From positions 248,001-312,000 of the IMG/VR virus record IMGVR_UViG_3300042350_002797: a DNA stretch of 64,000 nucleotides. One strand, 5' to 3'. Position numbers and translations under genes: made by a program. Shown piece after piece: positions 12,848 through 19,234 of the stretch (positions are counted from its first letter, which is position 1; each line of letters opens with the position of its first letter). Below the pieces are notes generated by a model. It saw only the letters and a list, made by a program, of their open reading frames with translations. It was not told the DNA's origin and made no database searches. Source of the stretch: a virus.

Positions 12848-13495
12848 TTAATTATTTTCCATCAATTGGTTAACAAAGTCTAATAGTAGTTTATGATGAG
12901 CACCTCTATGCCAATGACGAGGCATCCAAGAATAGTCATCATACCAATGTCGTTCACTTTCTGGATGACACCCTATTAGACCTATGTTGTTTTGAATTAT
13001 GGCCATAGGATCGCCATTAGCGTAAGTGGCAATAGTTTTAAATTTTGAGCGATCTCCTACAATAGCACAACCATCGTAGAAAAACATTTTATGAGGTTTG
13101 CGTTGCCATTTAACATCGATAGCTTTAGCGTGTGGACGTTTTGTATCTGTACTAGGACGTTTGATATATTGTACAGCGCGAGCACCTTCTAATAAATTGA
13201 AGTAATCTTGATCAGCCCAATACGCTCCCATACAGATACCAAGATATTTTCCTCCACGTTGTACGAATCTTCTGATTTGTTTTACATGATGTTGTAGTAA
13301 GTAATCATAGCTATCGCTGTCTCCGAATCCTCCAGGAAAAGCCACAATGTCTACGTCTTTAAAAAACCCTCGTTCTATTTCATGTTTTGTGAATATTTTA
13401 AAATCGTAGTGTGAACTTAAAGCGGTTATTATACCGTTACCGCTTTGGATGCTGGCTTTAGGTTGATGTAGAAATAATGCTATTTTTGGTTTCAT
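12848..13495 (-). CDS. BPL_N / class I glutamine amidotransferase-like protein (215 aa)
   Basis: Resembles the N-terminal domain of biotin-protein ligase-like proteins. AFPGGFGDSDSY is the loop motif, YLGICMGAYWA carries the putative nucleophile Cys, and GCHPESERHWYDD the catalytic-type His-Glu. No ATP-grasp or ligase partner is fused. It follows two radical SAM genes on the same strand (separated by about 30 bases), so it may act on the same product. The catalytic reaction is unknown. Confidence 0.8.
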   Translation of the reverse strand: MKPKIALFLHQPKASIQSGNGIITALSSHYDFKIFTKHEIERGFFKDVDIVAFPGGFGDSDSYDYLLQHHVKQIRRFVQRGGKYLGICMGAYWADQDYFNLLEGARAVQYIKRPSTDTKRPHAKAIDVKWQRKPHKMFFYDGCAIVGDRSKFKTIATYANGDPMAIIQNNIGLIGCHPESERHWYDDYSWMPRHWHRGAHHKLLLDFVNQLMENN

Positions 13496-13497
13496 TT

Positions 13498-13521
13498 AGT
13501 TATATTAGCATATAACTATAT
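13498..13521 (-). promoter_or_regulatory. Inverted repeat before the amidotransferase-like gene
   Basis: TAGTTATAT-4-ATATAACTA, perfect 9-bp arms, with GATAAATA immediately upstream. Could be an operator or late-promoter context. Confidence 0.35.
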
Positions 13522-13524
13522 TTA

Positions 13525-15009
13525 TCATTTATTGTAGTTCAATTTATTAACTACGTATTTTTTCAAATACTCATAAACTCCTGGATTTTTCCAAAAATCT
13601 GAATCGACGTTAGCATAGCCTATCGTTGCTTCTCTAGAATCAATCCATCGCTTGTTCGCTGCTTCCTGAAAATCTAAATCAAAAATTAATCTTTGTTCTC
13701 CAATTAACCACGCACTGACTAGTGACTCTCCTTTATGACATAAAGGATGATTAATGACCGTATCGTATGCTCCTTCGTATGATGTTCCTGTTTCATAATT
13801 AATCCAGTTAATTACATCATCAGTATCATTATCTTCTTTTAAATTAGTATATCCGTATTTTTCATAGTTTTCGGATATTGAGTTAGATTCTTTTCCTATT
13901 CTTTTATTTCGATTGTAAATATTCAGAGGATAAAAAGTAGGAGCACAACATTCCAAATTATCTCTAATCCATTTTATACCGTTGAGGAAACTATCGTAAG
14001 TTTCATGCGGAAGCCCACAGATAAAAGTAGTTCTACTACGATAGAAACTTCTTTGCGAAAAATATTTTTCAATATCTAACAAACCCTGTTTAACTTTATC
14101 TGGATGCATGCCTTTTTTAATCGATTTACCTGTTGGATGATTAAAACTTTCTATTCCGTATGTATGTCCAGTATATCCCATAGCAATCATGTCATCCCAC
14201 GTTTCAGGGTGTGCTATCATTAAGTCTATCCTGGTAAATGCCATAATCCAAGGATCGAAATTTATTTTTGATTGTGTAGCTTCTGCTAGTAATTTTAATT
14301 TTTCTGGATTAACATTGGCTGTACTATCGGCACTGAAAAAGGTTGTAACTCCAAAATTTTCATAAAGATAGTTCATATTATCTACATAATTTTGTACTTC
14401 TCTAAAATTGTCACCTTTAACTCCTAAAGGTTGATATGTACAAAAGTCGCAACTAAATTTACATCCTCTGCTCCATTCTATACCTAATTGTTCATTAGAT
14501 TGAATAAAATCTCTTGCTTCATATTTTAAAGTAAGATCTTTCATAAAAATAGAAGGATAATCTAACGTAGCTTTAATTAACTTACCTTTTCCGTACAACG
14601 TATATTTTAGTTTTTCGGTATTAGTTCCTAAGATGTTTTTAATAACTTCTATCATAGCATTTTCGCCATATCCTTCTATATAATAATCTGCTGGTATAGG
14701 ACTTCTGATAATTTTTTGTCCACCAACAATTATTTTAACTCTTGGAAATTTATTTCTTAACCAATTAGTAAGTTCGGAAAAGTCCAGCTGATGCACAGTT
14801 CCCCAGGTGTCACTGAAACCTATAAAGATAGTTTTATCAGATACTCTGGTTTTAACAATCTTTGTTATGTATTCCACACCAATTAATCCAGCATAGTCTA
14901 TTACTTCTACGTCCCAGTCATGACTTCTTAAAAAACTAGCAATTTTATGTGCTCCGAGATTTCTCGTAATAAACACATTTTGAATACTGATAATAATAGC
15001 ATGATTCAT
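13525..15009 (-). CDS. Radical SAM protein with cobalamin-binding-like N-terminus (494 aa)
   Basis: Residues about 5-115 form a Rossmann-like domain as in B12-binding radical SAM enzymes (FSDTWGTVHQL, VKIIVGGQKI, YYIEGYGENAM), without an obvious DxHxxG cobalt-ligand motif. The [4Fe-4S] motif is WSRGCKFSCDFC (C-x3-C-x2-C). A GIESFNHPTGKS block and ICGLPHET follow, typical of this family. It is a tandem paralogue of the next gene. The substrate is unknown. Confidence 0.85.
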   Translation of the reverse strand: MNHAIIISIQNVFITRNLGAHKIASFLRSHDWDVEVIDYAGLIGVEYITKIVKTRVSDKTIFIGFSDTWGTVHQLDFSELTNWLRNKFPRVKIIVGGQKIIRSPIPADYYIEGYGENAMIEVIKNILGTNTEKLKYTLYGKGKLIKATLDYPSIFMKDLTLKYEARDFIQSNEQLGIEWSRGCKFSCDFCTYQPLGVKGDNFREVQNYVDNMNYLYENFGVTTFFSADSTANVNPEKLKLLAEATQSKINFDPWIMAFTRIDLMIAHPETWDDMIAMGYTGHTYGIESFNHPTGKSIKKGMHPDKVKQGLLDIEKYFSQRSFYRSRTTFICGLPHETYDSFLNGIKWIRDNLECCAPTFYPLNIYNRNKRIGKESNSISENYEKYGYTNLKEDNDTDDVINWINYETGTSYEGAYDTVINHPLCHKGESLVSAWLIGEQRLIFDLDFQEAANKRWIDSREATIGYANVDSDFWKNPGVYEYLKKYVVNKLNYNK

Positions 15010-15011
15010 GG

Positions 15012-16445
15012 TTAACGTCCTGCAATAGATTTTAACATACTTTTATATTTGTTGAATAATCGTGCTTCGTGATCGTAGATATCTCCACACAAATTTAATA
15101 TTTCTTTAGTACCTAAATTGGTTAATTGTTCCATCTTAAATCCCAACGCAGTAAATGCACCTAAACTCCATGCAAACGCCTTATCTTGAACTCTTATATG
15201 TCTGTTCAATTCGCAAGCTAACTTATACGAATTAACATAGTTTGTGTCTCCCCAGACCCAGTAGGCAGGTTCTTTTTCGTCCGGCCATTCAATTTTTAAT
15301 TTCGAAGAATCTATTTCCCAAGTACTCATAGTGCTTTCTGCACCTTTTACCATAAGTAAAGGTTTAAAATTAAAAAATCCAAGTTTCGAATTTAAAAACC
15401 AATCAGCTAATTCATAATGATATTCGTTAGACACTCCGGGTAACCCTGCTATAAGACTACAATCAATATGAACTTTGTTCCAACGATTTCTTAATTCTAA
15501 TAAAAAATCTTTTCCTCTTTTTGCACTCCACGGTTTAAGAACTAATTTAGCACCTTCAGGATGAAAAGTTTCTATTCCAAACAGCACTGCTCTTAATCCA
15601 GAATCTTGAAGCATATCGATAGTATGAGGATGCTTATCGATTAAATCAGCTCTTCCATAAATTATGTATTCTAATTGAAACGGCAATTGTTGACTTACTT
15701 CGTGTAGAGTTTCTATTCTTTTTACATCAGCATTAAATGTTTCATCGACGAAATAATAACTAGTAGTTCCAAATCGTTCGTACATCTCTGTAAACACATC
15801 TACCATCAATTCTACACTTTTTTCATCGGACCCGCTTTTTTTACCTAAGTTTGGACTACGGCAGAAAGGACATTTGAATATACATCCACGGCCCCATTCC
15901 ATAGGTAAGCTTTCTCCAGGTAAAATACAATCGTGCTCTCTAAAAACAAATCTATGTGTATTAATGTCGAAAGATTTTCTTTTTAATTTTTGTGCTAATG
16001 GTTTATCAGTTAATTCGTCTAACAATTTAAGTAACCAGTCTTCTCCGTAGTCGATTATGCATTTGTAATCAAACACATCTAAATCTTCTAATTGATTATA
16101 AAATCTATGACCTCCTACAACTGTTTTAATTTTTGGAAATTCTTTTTTTATTTCAGATAAAGAAAAGTATATACTCTCGGGAACCTTTTTAGCATGTATG
16201 TTCATCATTAATTCTGAACTCCATGTTGACCACATACTAGAACTAGCACCGATCAAAATAGTATCGTCGTCGATGAACATTTTGGTATATTCTAACAATT
16301 CTTCTGGATCAAATAAATGTGTAAATTCTATTACTTGGCAAGTGTAACCATGTTCTTCGATCCATCGAGCTAATAGATAACAAGATATAGTTCTCCAAAT
16401 CAGTGGTCTATATCCTAATTGGTTGTATAAAATTACATTTGCCAT
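15012..16445 (-). CDS. Second radical SAM protein, tandem paralogue (477 aa)
   Basis: Same domain layout: an N-terminal Rossmann-like domain (IGASSSMWSTW, IKTVVGGHRF, CIIDYGEDWL), then WGRGCIFKCPFC (C-x3-C-x2-C), FVDETFNADVKR, FGIETFHPEGAK and LIAGLPGVSNE. Only 2 bases separate it from the downstream paralogue, so they are co-translated. The pair could form a heterodimer or do successive steps on one substrate. It is preceded by the terminator of the tmRNA gene. No DxHxxG motif is seen. Confidence 0.85.
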   Translation of the reverse strand: MANVILYNQLGYRPLIWRTISCYLLARWIEEHGYTCQVIEFTHLFDPEELLEYTKMFIDDDTILIGASSSMWSTWSSELMMNIHAKKVPESIYFSLSEIKKEFPKIKTVVGGHRFYNQLEDLDVFDYKCIIDYGEDWLLKLLDELTDKPLAQKLKRKSFDINTHRFVFREHDCILPGESLPMEWGRGCIFKCPFCRSPNLGKKSGSDEKSVELMVDVFTEMYERFGTTSYYFVDETFNADVKRIETLHEVSQQLPFQLEYIIYGRADLIDKHPHTIDMLQDSGLRAVLFGIETFHPEGAKLVLKPWSAKRGKDFLLELRNRWNKVHIDCSLIAGLPGVSNEYHYELADWFLNSKLGFFNFKPLLMVKGAESTMSTWEIDSSKLKIEWPDEKEPAYWVWGDTNYVNSYKLACELNRHIRVQDKAFAWSLGAFTALGFKMEQLTNLGTKEILNLCGDIYDHEARLFNKYKSMLKSIAGR

Positions 16446-16465
16446 GAGTAGTACTTATTGAAAAT

Positions 16466-16488
16466 AAAAGGCACCGAAGTGCCTTTTA
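16466..16488. terminator. Terminator after the tmRNA coding piece
   Basis: AAAAGGCAC-CGAA-GTGCCTTTT, a strong stem-loop with T-runs on both strands. Confidence 0.85.
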
Positions 16489-16490
16489 GA

Positions 16491-16700
16491 CTATTGGGTA
16501 ACAAGGTGGTCAACCCCGAAGTTCTGCTGTTTTTTAGGCAGCTAAAGCAAAAGCTTCATCGTTAGCGGCTACGCTAACTGGGCTCTGCCAGAACTTGAAT
16601 GTAGATACGTTTGCATCTATAGTTTTGCTTGATTGACAGTCATCGCCTACTGTGTAGATCCTTTGAATACTTGCTCGTCAATCGATACTATTTCCGGCCC
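16491..16700 (-). ncRNA. ssrA: Circularly permuted tmRNA, coding piece (tag ANDEAFALAA)
   Basis: The piece starts GGGCCGG (16700-16694), which pairs with CCGGTCC of the acceptor piece at 16913-16919. A D-loop-like segment (AAATAGTATCGATTG) follows. The tag reading frame is at 16566-16534: resume codon GCT preceded by TAGCC (compare TAGTC in E. coli), then codons for ANDEAFALAA and TAA. A GGGGTT...ACCC stem and terminator follow. The 3' boundary is approximate. tmRNA rescues stalled ribosomes and tags the nascent protein for ClpXP-type proteolysis. Confidence 0.87.
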
Positions 16701-16701
16701 A

Positions 16702-16896
16702 TCATAAGAAAACTTCTTCGCCTTGCTCATCACAAAGCATTGTGTAAAAATCATTTGGTCCGCCAACGAACTTAAACATCCAACTACCTTGGTTTGCTTC
16801 TCGTTCAGTGCGAACTAAAATATCCTTTTCGGTAAACCTGGTGCCATAAATTACAGGCAATATGTCTCCGTCACGGGTTTTAACACAAATCTTCAT
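16702..16896 (-). CDS. Small protein encoded between the two tmRNA pieces (64 aa)
   Basis: ATG at 16896 has AAGGA eight bases upstream. The protein begins MKICVKTRDGDILPV and ends EQGEEVFL; it is soluble, with SWMFKFVGGPNDFYTM in the middle, and no family is recognised. It lies wholly in the intervening sequence of the permuted tmRNA: the start is 13 bases after the acceptor CCA, and the stop is one base before the coding-piece 5' end. Processing of the tmRNA would excise or destroy its message, so synthesis may compete with tmRNA maturation. Confidence 0.65.
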   Translation of the reverse strand: MKICVKTRDGDILPVIYGTRFTEKDILVRTEREANQGSWMFKFVGGPNDFYTMLCDEQGEEVFL

Positions 16897-16908
16897 CAAA
16901 CTTCCTTA

Positions 16909-16987
16909 TGGTGGACCGGCCGGGTACCGCCCCCGGGTCTTGTCCGATCTTTCTTCTTAGGCATTGTACTACAATATCTTCCTACCT
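16909..16987 (-). ncRNA. ssrA: Circularly permuted tmRNA, acceptor piece
   Basis: The piece ends CCGGTCC-A-CCA and its acceptor strand pairs with the coding piece. The T-stem CCGGG/CCCGG with loop GGCGGTA matches the form of permuted proteobacterial tmRNAs as I remember it. Further upstream are TGTAGTAC and TCGGAC, both conserved in the corresponding part of E. coli tmRNA. The 5' limit is approximate; the gene upstream stops at 16988. A 22-codon frame through this segment is discounted. Confidence 0.83.
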
Positions 16988-17140
16988 TTAGTATAACCCT
17001 TCATACAACAATTCTTTTAACTTTGAACAATATTCTTGACATTGTCCACAGTTGTGATCTGCTTGCATTATACGCTCTATAAGATCCTCTTGTCTAGTGT
17101 AATCGGATTCTTTTATATTTCGACACACACAAACAACCAT
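16988..17140 (-). CDS. BFD-like [2Fe-2S] mini-ferredoxin (50 aa)
   Basis: The product starts MVVCVCRNIKESDYT and later has DHNCGQCQEYCSKL. The CxC near the N-terminus and CxxC about 30 residues later match the cysteine pattern of bacterioferritin-associated ferredoxin (BFD) domains, which bind one [2Fe-2S] cluster. AAGGAAGAAG precedes the ATG. A role in iron release or electron supply (for example to the rubrerythrin or bilin reductase) is possible. Shorter than E. coli Bfd (64 aa). It lies directly upstream of the tmRNA acceptor piece. Confidence 0.65.
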   Translation of the reverse strand: MVVCVCRNIKESDYTRQEDLIERIMQADHNCGQCQEYCSKLKELLYEGLY

Positions 17141-17141
17141 T

Positions 17142-17264
17142 TTAATCTTCTTCCTTTTTTTCTATAGACTCGTAATATATTATAGCACCTGCTATTGTTA
17201 AACACAATGTTATTAATAATCCGAGTAAAAATCCAATTATAAAATACAGTTGCTCGGTTCCCAT
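17142..17264 (-). CDS. Small single-pass membrane protein (40 aa)
   Basis: Starts MGTEQLYFIIGFLLGLLIT; a membrane helix spans residues 6-30, then a short acidic/basic tail ending EKKEED. It sits between the oxygenase-like gene (4 bases) and the BFD-like gene, whose Shine-Dalgarno sequence it encodes in its last codons. Function unknown. Confidence 0.55.
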   Translation of the reverse strand: MGTEQLYFIIGFLLGLLITLCLTIAGAIIYYESIEKKEED

Positions 17265-17269
17265 AATTT

Positions 17270-17827
17270 TTATTTATTGATAAGTTCTATACTATTTAAA
17301 ATTGTATGATAATCGTAATCTTGCCAGCCCCAACGAATTGCATACCGATTGACATCTTGTTCAAGTTTAAAAACATTATGAATTTTTCTAACATTTAATA
17401 AAAAACATTCTCCTTTTTTAGCGGAAAAAGAACAAGCCATTTTCAAATCTTTAATCTCATAAACTTTAGCATTATTTTTATACAATTTGCCATCGCCGTA
17501 GTGTTGAGGAATAGTGTCTCCTTCTGTATCTATTTTTTGATCCCAAAAACTTGTTATTGACTTATCGGCTTCGAGATAATAATTAAGAGCTACAGTATGT
17601 TGGTCAACATGAGGATCGATACCATCGCCTGTGATTTCTGTAATTAATACTAAAGATGGATCAATGTTAAATTTAATTTTTTCTTTTATTAAACTGTCGA
17701 AATAGTCCTTATCTTTTATCAGATAATTTTTAAAAGTTGTACCGTATCCTTCGAAATATTTTCCTTTAATACGATCAAGATCGACGTTTTCTAAATGTAA
17801 ATCTAATTTTACAAAATAGTCTTTCAT
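17270..17827 (-). CDS. 2-oxoglutarate/Fe(II) oxygenase-like protein (185 aa)
   Basis: The start at 17827 (MKDYFVKLDLHL) is preferred; an upstream in-frame extension overlaps the divergent metallothionein-like gene. GDGIDPHVDQHTVALNYYL near residue 70 supplies HxD, and RKIHNVFKLE plus RYAIRWGW give the distal His and the 2-oxoglutarate-binding Arg. This is a prolyl-hydroxylase-like double-stranded beta-helix. It is the fourth oxygenase-like gene in the window. Target unknown. Confidence 0.68.
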   Translation of the reverse strand: MKDYFVKLDLHLENVDLDRIKGKYFEGYGTTFKNYLIKDKDYFDSLIKEKIKFNIDPSLVLITEITGDGIDPHVDQHTVALNYYLEADKSITSFWDQKIDTEGDTIPQHYGDGKLYKNNAKVYEIKDLKMACSFSAKKGECFLLNVRKIHNVFKLEQDVNRYAIRWGWQDYDYHTILNSIELINK

Positions 17828-17863
17828 CCAATATTTATAAATACGCTGTCCAGGAGCAAATAA

Positions 17864-18025
17864 ATGCAGCCTATTTTTGAAGATAATACATCTTATATAA
17901 AACCAAATAAATGTTCGTGTGGTTGCTATCGGCACTGTGGGCATAGTTGTTTAACAGATGACTGCGACTGTAATGAATGTCAATGTCCAAATTGTAAAGA
18001 TATTGAAAGGAATCTAAATGGCTAA
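17864..18025 (+). CDS. Cys-rich metallothionein-like protein (53 aa)
   Basis: A plus-strand ORF with AGGAG eight bases before the ATG. Residues 17-44 contain ten cysteines plus two histidines, in CSCGC, CGHSC, DCDCNECQC and PNC groupings. This density of CxC motifs is typical of metallothioneins that bind Zn, Cu or Cd in clusters. No database family can be assigned by eye. It is divergent from the oxygenase-like gene at 17827 and overlaps the start of a basic ORF downstream. Confidence 0.68.
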   Translation: MQPIFEDNTSYIKPNKCSCGCYRHCGHSCLTDDCDCNECQCPNCKDIERNLNG

Positions 18026-18158
18026 AGCTAAAGGTACTACAACAGCAGCACATACATCAGTAGTTAAAAAAACTAAACAGGGTGGTAAAGTAAAAACTAG
18101 CTCGATGAATAAAAGCGAAAAAATAGGACATAAATCCTATCGTGGACAAGGACGTTAA
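18018..18158 (+). CDS. Small basic protein (46 aa)
   Basis: ATG at 18018 overlaps the end of the metallothionein-like gene and has AAAGGA upstream. The product is Lys/Thr/Ser-rich (MAKAKGTTTAAHTSVVKK, ending SYRGQGR) with no hydrophobic core, suggesting a disordered nucleic-acid-binding protein. Its stop overlaps the stop of the convergent metallopeptidase gene. Confidence 0.5.
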   Translation: MAKAKGTTTAAHTSVVKKTKQGGKVKTSSMNKSEKIGHKSYRGQGR

Positions 18159-18763
18159 TCTTGTTTAGCGTAGGCTAATACACGGTTGACGATTCTTTGA
18201 TAACCTGGGTATTCTGTAAGTTTTAACTCTTCTAACATGTTTTTAATTTCAGGCCAGATGTCTTTGATATCTGCACCTGGGTTATCTCTTTTAATGTAAT
18301 CTACATTATGCAATGCTTGTTGAACACGAGCATTAATTTCGCTAGGCTTACTCCAATAAGGTTCGTCTTTCTTTTTAGGTTGCTGATACCTATCCTGTGC
18401 AGCCCAATAACTTACGTGATGTTTTCCTTTAAATTTGATATCGTCCAAGGCATGTCTTAGTTCATGCGCTACATATTCTGCTATACTGGCGTAATCTCCT
18501 TCTTGCCATTCATCTAAATTTATCACAATCAAAGGTTTTCCACCTTGTTCTCTATGATATTCAGCTACAGTGTCTTTGTCAAGATAATCAAAAGTCACAC
18601 CTAGTTTACTTAAAGGAGAATCTTTAATACCAGTTATTTTGCCAATACTTTGAACAGGATGTTCTGCTGGTTCATTTTGATACATCCATTTAGCCACATT
18701 ATTGGCTATCTTGTTTATTAGATTACTATCCTTAACTGTTTCCGTTATTTCAAAAATTCGCAT
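18155..18763 (-). CDS. Putative zinc metallopeptidase, virion-targeted? (202 aa)
   Basis: EYVAHELRHALDD near residue 94 gives the HExxH zinc motif. A third ligand cannot be identified with certainty; Glu/His residues follow in KGKHHVSYW. The N-terminus MRIFEITETV resembles the short leader shared by several other proteins here and by T4 capsid-targeting sequences. If packaged, it could act on host proteins after injection; this is inference. No signal peptide. Confidence 0.65.
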   Translation of the reverse strand: MRIFEITETVKDSNLINKIANNVAKWMYQNEPAEHPVQSIGKITGIKDSPLSKLGVTFDYLDKDTVAEYHREQGGKPLIVINLDEWQEGDYASIAEYVAHELRHALDDIKFKGKHHVSYWAAQDRYQQPKKKDEPYWSKPSEINARVQQALHNVDYIKRDNPGADIKDIWPEIKNMLEELKLTEYPGYQRIVNRVLAYAKQD

Positions 18764-18775
18764 CCAGTATTTAGT

Positions 18776-18856
18776 TTACCTTTGTGGTGTGCGATGGGGC
18801 TCCGGTGGAGAGGGTGGTGCTGGGTAACGTTTAGATTTATGTGAGAACCATGACAT
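18776..18856 (-). CDS. Small proline-rich ORF (26 aa)
   Basis: ATG at 18856 with TGGAG eight bases upstream. The product starts MSWFSHKSKRY and continues with PAPPSPPEPH. No family. It sits between a terminator and the metallopeptidase gene. Confidence 0.4.
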   Translation of the reverse strand: MSWFSHKSKRYPAPPSPPEPHRTPQR

Positions 18857-18865
18857 TTTTGACTC

Positions 18866-18893
18866 CAAAAAAAAGCCTGGAAAATCCAGGCTT
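18866..18893 (-). terminator. Terminator
   Basis: Minus strand AAGCCTGGA-TTT-TCCAGGCTT followed by TTTTTT, overlapping the stop of the 112-residue exported protein. Confidence 0.8.
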
Positions 18894-19230
18894 ATTGATA
18901 AATTACTTTAGTTCCTATACTTAAATTATTAAGTGGACTTTCTTTAGGTGTATAAATTTCTTTTCCTACACCTATCATACAATAGTCGTCTGTTTGTAAA
19001 TCGTGTATGAACCAACTACTTGTGTGTGTTTCAAAATTTACATATAATAAATTTACTGTTTGTTCATTAGGAGCTTGAGTAGCTATAACTAACTTTTCTC
19101 CGTATTTTTCCATAGTTGCTTCTACATCTTCGAAACTGCCACACATAAATTTAATTTGTCTGCTTCTTGGTTCAGCATTAGCTGCCAAGGCTGTAGTAGC
19201 CAGTAAGATGGCAGCTAATAAGTTTTTCAT
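18892..19230 (-). CDS. Exported periplasmic protein (112 aa)
   Basis: A clear signal peptide (MKNLLAAILLATTALAANA, cleavage after ANA) leaves a 93-residue mature protein with two cysteines (FMCGSFED and DDYCMIGVG), likely a disulfide. No family recognised. It lies 4 bases downstream of the 491-residue protein gene, so it is co-transcribed. Confidence 0.65.
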   Translation of the reverse strand: MKNLLAAILLATTALAANAEPRSRQIKFMCGSFEDVEATMEKYGEKLVIATQAPNEQTVNLLYVNFETHTSSWFIHDLQTDDYCMIGVGKEIYTPKESPLNNLSIGTKVIYQ

Positions 19231-19234
19231 ATAA

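Noticed and set aside
13525-16445. The two radical SAM genes as PqqE partners for the PqqA gene
   Set aside because: PqqE has a C-terminal SPASM domain with extra cysteines and no B12-like N-terminus; these proteins have the opposite layout.
16909-16974. A 22-codon frame (starting MPKKKDRTRP) through the tmRNA acceptor piece
   Set aside because: It coincides exactly with conserved tmRNA sequence, so the codons are explained by the RNA; no separate evidence of translation.
17864-17944. N-terminal extension of the 17270 oxygenase-like protein up to 17944
   Set aside because: The extension has no ribosome site, overlaps the divergent Cys-rich gene and its Shine-Dalgarno, and adds no family sequence.
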